From an uncultured Alphaproteobacteria bacterium (GTDB lineage Bacteria > Pseudomonadota > Alphaproteobacteria > Rs-D84), in contig CAKQGH010000020.1 of NCBI GenBank assembly GCA_934232895.1, positions 1 through 10,061 on the forward strand: a stretch of DNA of 10,061 nucleotides, written 5' to 3'. The translations under genes were made by a program, and so were the position numbers. A model generated the notes under the pieces. That model searched no databases and had not been told where the DNA came from. It saw only the letters and a list, made by a program, of their open reading frames with translations. Below are positions 6,497 to 10,061 of the stretch, piece after piece; the first letter of the stretch is position 1; every line of letters starts with the position of its first letter.

Positions 6497-6524
6497 TTGC
6501 AATTTGTTTTTTTTCTGATAAAAT
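6497..6524 (+). promoter_or_regulatory. promoter of the rubrerythrin gene
   Basis: TTGCAA (6497-6502) and TAAAAT (6519-6524) are 16 bp apart, with a run of eight T in the spacer. The leader would be about 33 nt and A-rich. The -35 hexamer equals those of the tRNA and tmRNA promoters. Confidence 0.65.
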
Positions 6525-6563
6525 TTGGGCAACAAAACCAAAACAGTAAAGGAGAAAAACAAA

Positions 6564-7193
6564 ATGGCCCAAACATCATTAAAAGGCACACAAACAGAAA
6601 AAAATTTGTTGATTGCGTTCGCCGGTGAATCCCAGGCGCGCAACCGTTATTCTTTCTTTGCGTCCCGTGCCAAGGACGAGGGATACCAGGCAATTTCAAA
6701 AATATTTTTGGAAACAGCCGACCAAGAAAAAGAGCACGCATCGCGCTTGTTCAAATTTCTGGAAGGTGGCGATTTGGAAATAACCGCATCTTTCCCGGCG
6801 GGCAAAATCGGCACAACACTGGAAAATTTACAGGCCGCCGCATACGGTGAACACGAAGAAAACACCAATATGTATCCGAAATTTGCGCAAATCGCCGCGC
6901 AAGAGGGATTCCCCGCAATTGCAGATGTTTTGAAAAACATCGGTTATGCCGAACGCTATCACGAATCGCGCTATCGTGCATTGATTGATGCAATTGAAAG
7001 CGGCACATTGTTCAAACAGGATCACATTGTTATGTGGCGCTGCACAAATTGCGGTATGTGGCACATTGGGACCGAGGCCCCAAAGGTATGTCCGGCATGC
7101 CTGCACGACCAGGGCTATTTCATCAGCGAGGGCACAATTTCCCGTTGTGACACGAACGAAGGGTTCTGTGAATACGCCGCAATTGACGAATAA
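6564..7193 (+). CDS. rbr: rubrerythrin, 209 aa
   Basis: Non-haem diiron peroxidase of anaerobes and microaerophiles that reduces hydrogen peroxide, taking electrons through a rubredoxin-like domain. The ferritin-like part (about 1-148) has the ligand motifs GESQARNRY (E22), DQEKEH (E55, H58), GEHEE (E96, E99) and AERYH (E130, H133). The rubredoxin-like zone has CxxC at 160-163 (RCTNCG) and CxxC at 176-179 (VCPACL), with YF after it. Typical rubrerythrins end there, near 191 residues; this one has an extra acidic tail with cysteines at 195 and 202. The start at 6564 has AAGGAG 9 bases upstream; the longer frame from 6525 begins in the promoter spacer. The gene stands alone between a promoter and a terminator. 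The electron donor is unknown. Confidence 0.95.
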   Translation: MAQTSLKGTQTEKNLLIAFAGESQARNRYSFFASRAKDEGYQAISKIFLETADQEKEHASRLFKFLEGGDLEITASFPAGKIGTTLENLQAAAYGEHEENTNMYPKFAQIAAQEGFPAIADVLKNIGYAERYHESRYRALIDAIESGTLFKQDHIVMWRCTNCGMWHIGTEAPKVCPACLHDQGYFISEGTISRCDTNEGFCEYAAIDE

Positions 7194-7217
7194 AAAATGC
7201 CCCACTGGGGCATTTTT
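7193..7217 (+). terminator. rho-independent terminator of the rubrerythrin gene
   Basis: The stem AAAAATGCCCC / GGGGCATTTTT closes a 3-nt loop (ACT at 7204-7206), and the T run forms the 3' side. It begins at the last base of the stop codon. The A run on the other side would also let it work on the minus strand. Confidence 0.88.
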
Positions 7218-7222
7218 AGAGC

Positions 7223-7250
7223 ATAGAGAATAGATAATAGAGAATAGATA
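7223..7250. repeat. tandem duplication of a 14-bp unit
   Basis: The unit ATAGAGAATAGATA occurs twice without mismatch (7223-7236 and 7237-7250), just after the rubrerythrin terminator and next to the hairpin at 7251. Confidence 0.9.
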
Positions 7251-7268
7251 GCGCGCCATTCGGCGCGC
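7251..7268. repeat. GC-rich hairpin
   Basis: GCGCGCC (7251-7257) and GGCGCGC (7262-7268) form a perfect 7-bp stem with a 4-nt loop. No T run follows, so it is not a classic terminator. Confidence 0.75.
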
Positions 7269-7275
7269 GTACATT

Positions 7276-7450
7276 ATTGTCATTCCTGCGTAGGCAGGAA
7301 TAGGGACTATACAGTGCGAGTGGCAACGAGCCAAATACAGAATATCGCGGAATGCGGTAATATTAGCCTCATCCTTTTTGCCAAATATTGTACAACACCG
7401 AACAGAAGTAATTTTCAAGACCCTATTCCTGCCTACGCAGGAATGACAAT
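7276..7450. repeat. 175-bp element with 30-bp perfect inverted ends
   Basis: Positions 7276-7305 are the exact reverse complement of 7421-7450. Each arm is itself a hairpin: stem ATTCCTGC/GCAGGAAT with loop GTAG on the left (7282-7301) and CTAC on the right. The 115-bp interior holds no gene. The shape suggests paired REP-like palindromes or a tiny non-autonomous transposable element; no clear target duplication is visible beside it. The palindrome resembles the short dispersed repeats common between genes in many proteobacteria. Confidence 0.85.
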
Positions 7451-7497
7451 TCTTTTTATTATGTGCCCCGCATTCCCGTTGCGGACTCACTCATCTC

Positions 7498-7548
7498 CGT
7501 CATACCGGCGCAGAAGGGTCACCATTGCCCCGCAGGGACAAATAAAAA
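7498..7548 (+). repeat. dispersed ~51-bp repeat, copy 1 (degenerate hairpin)
   Basis: This copy shares an exact 27-bp end with 7769-7795 (from CCATTGCCCCGCAGGG onward, at 7522-7548). Its first part (GTCATACCGGCGCAGAAGGG) matches the hairpin of copy 2 only partly, so the stem is broken here. Confidence 0.8.
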
Positions 7549-7571
7549 GACCACCTCCCCGCTACGCGGTA

Positions 7572-7627
7572 CTCCTCCATGGAACCACCCACAAAATCTG
7601 ACGATTTTGCGGGCCCCGGTGGAGGAG
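7572..7627. repeat. long imperfect hairpin
   Basis: The outer arms CTCCTCCA (7572-7579) and TGGAGGAG (7620-7627) pair perfectly. The tip is another perfect stem, CAAAATC (7592-7598) with GATTTTG (7603-7609), around the loop TGAC. The arms between pair only in part. It lies between the two copies of the 51-bp repeat. Confidence 0.7.
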
Positions 7628-7744
7628 AACTTAGAGCGCAACGGTAAAAACAGAGTTCCCCTCTGGGAAGCCGGGGTGCCCGTAGGGCGGGGTGTCGGCA
7701 GCGCATCAGTGATAGAGTGATAAAGTTTTAAGAATAAAAAAGAC

Positions 7745-7795
7745 CGTCACCCCGGCGTAGGCCGGGGTCCATTGCCCCGCAGGGACAAATAAAAA
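7745..7795 (+). repeat. dispersed ~51-bp repeat, copy 2 (intact hairpin)
   Basis: The hairpin ACCCCGGC-GTAG-GCCGGGGT (7749-7768) is followed by the 27 bases shared exactly with 7522-7548. The GTAG loop and the preceding GTCA are also found in the left arm of the 7276-7450 element, so these belong to one repeat family. Confidence 0.85.
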
Positions 7796-7849
7796 TATCC
7801 ACAAAAATCCCCGCAATGCCGCGGTGGGTGTGGCGCGGCGTAAAAAAAG

Positions 7850-7886
7850 AAGTGCCGAAAAAAACGGTGGGTTTTTTACGGCACTT
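7850..7886. terminator. strong hairpin with T runs on both sides
   Basis: AAGTGCCG (7850-7857) pairs with CGGCACTT (7879-7886); inside, one A:A mismatch is followed by six A:T pairs and a 7-nt loop CGGTGGG. On the plus strand TTAT follows, on the minus strand CTTTTTTTAC, so it could stop transcription in both directions. It sits 110 bp before the cysteine-rich protein gene. Confidence 0.6.
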
Positions 7887-7965
7887 TTATACGGAAATTA
7901 TACCCAGAAATCCGCCAGTTGGTCAAGTGGTATTTATTGCGCAAAAAACCACCGTTTTTTTCGGC
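7854..7965. repeat. inverted repeat that competes with the 7850-7886 hairpin
   Basis: Positions 7854-7870 are the exact reverse complement of 7949-7965 (17 bp); after a one-base bulge (G7871), six more T:A pairs (7872-7877 with 7943-7948) follow. The left arm is the same DNA that forms the hairpin at 7850-7886, so the two folds exclude each other. The right arm ends about 20 bases before the ribosome binding site of the gene at 7996. Confidence 0.7.
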
Positions 7966-7995
7966 AAAGAACATAGCACCCACAGGGGGAATGAA

Positions 7996-9240
7996 ATGAA
8001 TATGCTGCGTAAAATTTTTCTGGTTATGATTTGTGCATTGGTTATATACCCAGTCCACGCGGAGTTCTATGCCGGATACCGTAATGAATGTTGGGTTGAT
8101 GACAAAGGCAGCGATGAATACTGGTTTTGTGGATATCAGGCGGAATCGTGTCGAAGCAATGGGGCAACAAAGAAAAATAAAAAAAATTGGATATACGATG
8201 GCAAGGGTTTTGTACATGCTGGTCGAACATTTTGGTGTTGTGGTGGAACCGGTGAAAAGGAAGGAAAATTTGTCGAGGGGTTAACATGGACAAAAAGCAG
8301 TACGAAAAAGACAAAATCCGTTGGCGGTGGCACATGTGAATACACAGAAAGGACAACGGTGTGTGACACAACCGAGACCGATGATTGCACAGTACCGACA
8401 TCATGTCCCAGTGATAAAATGTTGCGCAATCGCGCGTGTGTATCAAAATGCCCCAGTGGCCAGGGATTCAAAAGCCTGTTGTCAAACGAATGTATTGCAT
8501 GTACCGGCGATGACCGTGGTGTTGATGAGAAGGGGCGTTGTCACAAATGTTTGCTCAGCAGCCAACACTGGGATGGTTCCAAATGCACCAGCAAAGGCGA
8601 TAGCAGGAAAGAGGCCGATGCCGCCCAAACGCTCAACTGTTTGTCTGGCCAGGGCAAAGACAGCAGCGGTAAATGCGTTGCGTGTTCGGGGTTGACCATG
8701 GGTGTTGACGCCAGTGGTAATTGTAAAACGTGTGCGTCGGGCCAAATTTGGGATAGTGGTACCAAGGCTTGCAAAGATAAACCCCAGGAAACCCCAAAGG
8801 AAGAACCAAAACAAGAAACGCCTAAAACAAACACTGGCTGCAAAAGTTTCGAATATGAATCCCCTGTCAGCGGCAAATGTATCAGCAAATCGGCGGCCAA
8901 ACAGTATTCGCGCGATATGTTCTATAAATGCTATGCCTGTGCGACCGATACGCGGTTCAAAAGTTGTCTGGATATATACCGTCGTGCACCAGATAATTTG
9001 AGCAGTGCCCAAGAAAAGGTTCTACGTGCGTGTAATATAGACCCCAGCGCATACAATCCAACCGAGGCCAAAGAATACCAATCAAACCACGAATCGGGTC
9101 TGGGTAAGAAAAAATTGCCGAAATTGAAAGAAAAGGAAATCACAACCAAGGCAATTGACACGTCAATTATACAAAGCAAGGCAATCGACCTGAACACAGT
9201 CAGTGACGTTGCCTATGGTGCCGATATGTTGGCCATGTAA
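7996..9240 (+). CDS. secreted cysteine-rich repeat protein of unknown function, 414 aa
   Basis: I do not recognise a named family. The first 22 residues form a Sec signal peptide (basic MNMLRK, a hydrophobic core, cleavage after VHA). The mature chain has 28 cysteines. Two similar modules stand at 166-197 and 227-259 with the shape CxxC, GVD, G.C..C, then WD and a last C; the second is followed by a P/E/K/T-rich linker (261-280). A third cysteine cluster is at 281-346 (CYAC at 312-315). The last 60 residues are charged, without cysteine. The cysteine spacing suggests disulfides formed in the periplasm or outside the cell. The start at 7996 has AGGGGGA 5 bases upstream; ATG at 8002 is a close alternative, and the longer frame from 7816 would read through the upstream hairpins and bury the signal peptide. 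Confidence 0.85.
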   Translation: MNMLRKIFLVMICALVIYPVHAEFYAGYRNECWVDDKGSDEYWFCGYQAESCRSNGATKKNKKNWIYDGKGFVHAGRTFWCCGGTGEKEGKFVEGLTWTKSSTKKTKSVGGGTCEYTERTTVCDTTETDDCTVPTSCPSDKMLRNRACVSKCPSGQGFKSLLSNECIACTGDDRGVDEKGRCHKCLLSSQHWDGSKCTSKGDSRKEADAAQTLNCLSGQGKDSSGKCVACSGLTMGVDASGNCKTCASGQIWDSGTKACKDKPQETPKEEPKQETPKTNTGCKSFEYESPVSGKCISKSAAKQYSRDMFYKCYACATDTRFKSCLDIYRRAPDNLSSAQEKVLRACNIDPSAYNPTEAKEYQSNHESGLGKKKLPKLKEKEITTKAIDTSIIQSKAIDLNTVSDVAYGADMLAM

Positions 9241-9261
9241 TTTTGGTTGATGATTTATGGA

Positions 9262-9720
9262 CTATTTCATTTCCAATGTGTCCAATGCCGCGTCCAGTTT
9301 GCGCAATGAACTGTTCGCGCAACCACGACCGCGCCAGGTCATCAATTCTTCACCGGTTTTTTGGTCGGCAATTGATACATTAAAATTCCACCACCAAAAA
9401 CCATTAAATGGGCACCAAAAAGCAAAGAACTTTTCGCGGCGTTCGGAAACTTTGACCACATACCGAACATCAGATGAAATTTGAACCTTGGTCAGTTCAA
9501 TATCGGACGCATCATCCGAGAAATCATTGTGTGATGTTTCTTTGCCAACCACAACATGGTATCCGCGTGATTCCATACGCTGTTTAATGCTGCGCCGCAT
9601 AGAGTACCCACCGCGTGTGGCATAAACGGTTTGTGTTTTGTCCAATGTGCCGGGTTTTATATACATACTGTTGCATGCGGCCAACGCCAACGGCAACAAC
9701 AAAATCATAGTGCGTTTCAT
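9262..9720 (-). CDS. small lipoprotein of unknown function, 152 aa
   Basis: MKRTMILLLPLALAAC is a lipoprotein signal with lipobox LAAC, so cysteine 16 would be lipidated. Asparagine at +2 gives no inner-membrane retention signal, so the outer membrane is likely. The mature part is basic in the middle (RRSIKQRMESRGYHVVVGKE) and has an aromatic stretch FFAFWCPFNGFWWWNF at 98-113, followed by ADQKTGEELMTWRGRGC. I do not recognise the family; the fold may be a small alpha-beta domain as in other short outer-membrane lipoproteins, but that is a guess. AAGGA lies 6 bases before the ATG. The gene converges with the cysteine-rich protein gene, 21 bp between stops, with no visible terminator there. 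Confidence 0.85.
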   Translation of the reverse strand: MKRTMILLLPLALAACNSMYIKPGTLDKTQTVYATRGGYSMRRSIKQRMESRGYHVVVGKETSHNDFSDDASDIELTKVQISSDVRYVVKVSERREKFFAFWCPFNGFWWWNFNVSIADQKTGEELMTWRGRGCANSSLRKLDAALDTLEMK

Positions 9721-9738
9721 ACAAATTCCTTTGCGGCG

Positions 9739-9768
9739 ATTGTATTAAAACGGGCGGGGCAAATACAA
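9739..9768 (-). promoter_or_regulatory. possible promoter of the lipoprotein gene
   Basis: On the minus strand TTGTAT (9763-9768) and TACAAT (9739-9744) are 18 bp apart. The leader to the ATG at 9720 would be only about 12 nt, just enough for the ribosome binding site. This is a moderate match. Confidence 0.35.
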
Positions 9769-9845
9769 GGAAAAATTTCATATAGTATAATTGGCCCACC
9801 CCAGAACGCGTGCGCGTTCAAATCGCGGGATGCACAACAAAAACA

Positions 9846-9868
9846 AAACCGCCGACAAGCGACGGTTT
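9846..9868 (-). terminator. terminator-like hairpin in repeat copy 1
   Basis: AAACCG/CGGTTT plus an inner CG/CG and one G:U pair (a C:A mismatch on the plus strand) give a 9-bp stem on the minus strand, followed by TGTTTTTGTTG. The plus strand has AATTTTT after the stem, so weak use in that direction is possible. The same hairpin recurs at 10027-10049. Confidence 0.6.
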
Positions 9869-9874
9869 AATTTT

Positions 9875-9922
9875 TGGCGCAACCCGGACGGATTCACTCG
9901 ACCGTCGGATTAAAAATCCGCC
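9875..9922 (-). pseudogene. segment resembling the 3' half of tRNA-Lys(UUU)
   Basis: On the minus strand GCGGATTTTTAATCCG looks like a tRNA-Lys anticodon arm with anticodon TTT (9912-9914), followed by ACGGTCG and, after a shortened T arm, GAATCCGTCCGGG and GCGCCA. The 5' half (acceptor strand, D arm) is not found upstream, and the T arm lacks a normal TTCGA loop. It is most likely a tRNA remnant carried in a repeat; a chance likeness is possible. Confidence 0.5.
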
Positions 9923-10061
9923 GTGTCTGCGTGGCACTCGTGACAGCTCGCCTGTGCTGTCGCTTGGCTTGCCTACTCGTTGTCGAACGCGTGCGCGTTC
10001 AAATCGCGGGATGCACAACAAAAACAAAACCGCCGACAAGCGACGGTTTAATTTTTGGCGC

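Larger units (their letters stand above)
7218..7995. other. gene-free stretch filled with short repeats and hairpins
   Basis: No open frame here looks coding: those present have no ribosome binding site and run through perfect hairpins. The content is, in order: a tandem 14-mer, a GC hairpin (7251-7268), an inverted-repeat element (7276-7450), one copy of a ~51-bp repeat (7498-7548), a long imperfect hairpin (7572-7627), a second copy of the 51-bp repeat (7745-7795) and a large inverted repeat leading into the next gene (7850-7965). Confidence 0.75.
9804..10061. repeat. exact 77-bp direct repeat with 181-bp period
   Basis: Positions 9804-9880 and 9985-10061 are identical in all 77 bases. The second copy runs to the window edge, so the repeat may go on as a tandem array. 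Each copy starts with the palindrome GAACGCGTGCGCGTTC and contains a hairpin (9846-9868, 10027-10049). The unique 104 bp between them carry a tRNA-Lys-like segment and a further hairpin with arms GACAGC/GCTGTC. Confidence 0.95.

Noticed and set aside
7218..7815. Open frames of 80-95 codons in the repeat region
   Set aside because: They translate palindromes and repeats, lack ribosome binding sites and overlap each other on both strands.
7816..7995. N-terminal extension of the cysteine-rich protein (start at 7816)
   Set aside because: It would read through the inverted repeats, and place a typical signal peptide 60 residues inside the chain; a good ribosome binding site precedes 7996.
9786..9791. 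Plus-strand TATAAT as a promoter reading into the terminal repeats
   Set aside because: The -35 region is poor (ATACAA) and no plus-strand gene follows within the window.
9813..9827. CGCG-TTCAAAT-CGCG as the T arm of a second tRNA on the plus strand
   Set aside because: The stem is 4 bp with a mismatch at the fifth pair, and no acceptor or anticodon arm can be built upstream in either copy.
9804..10061. CRISPR array from the terminal repeats
   Set aside because: The repeat is 77 bp and the intervening part 104 bp with hairpins and tRNA-like sequence, unlike CRISPR repeat and spacer sizes; no cas gene is present.

Overview
The window looks like a chromosomal segment of an alphaproteobacterium of moderate G+C content, probably host-associated or anaerobic. 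The strongest lineage marker is a circularly permuted, two-piece tmRNA gene at about 4500-4910 on the minus strand; this split form is known mainly from Alphaproteobacteria. A CAU-anticodon tRNA of tRNA-Ile2 type and a TsaB/RimI pair fit the same group. A rubrerythrin suggests life with little oxygen. The exact genus cannot be named from this sequence.

Layout from left to right. Positions 1-72 hold a minus-strand tRNA(CAU) cut by the window edge. A Pif1/RecD-like helicase (163-1437, plus) converges with a minus-strand operon at 1432-4124 coding for a Lon-like ATPase, TsaB and RimI. The Lon-like protein has the N-terminal and complete AAA+ parts of Lon but stops where the peptidase domain should begin. 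A small two-helix membrane protein (4218-4448, minus) lies between a clear rho-independent terminator and the permuted tmRNA, with no terminator between it and the tmRNA. Divergent from the tmRNA is obgE (4982-5998, plus), whose end overlaps an unrecognised 163-residue gene. A rubrerythrin gene (6564-7193, plus) follows, with its own promoter and terminator.

Positions 7218-7995 have no credible gene. They hold several small repeats: a tandem 14-mer, a 175-bp element with 30-bp perfect inverted ends, two direct copies of a ~51-bp repeat, a long imperfect hairpin, and an inverted repeat with two competing folds just upstream of the next gene. That gene (7996-9240, plus) codes for a secreted protein with 28 cysteines in its mature part. 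It converges with a small lipoprotein gene (9262-9720, minus). The last 260 bases carry an exact 77-bp direct repeat with a 181-bp period, a terminator in each copy and a segment resembling the 3' half of tRNA-Lys.

Several genes concern translation and its quality control: tRNA-Ile2, tmRNA, TsaB (t6A modification of tRNA), RimI (ribosomal protein acetylation), Obg (ribosome assembly) and a Lon relative. Three promoters, for the tRNA, the tmRNA and rubrerythrin, share the -35 hexamer TTGCAA with a 16-17 bp spacer.
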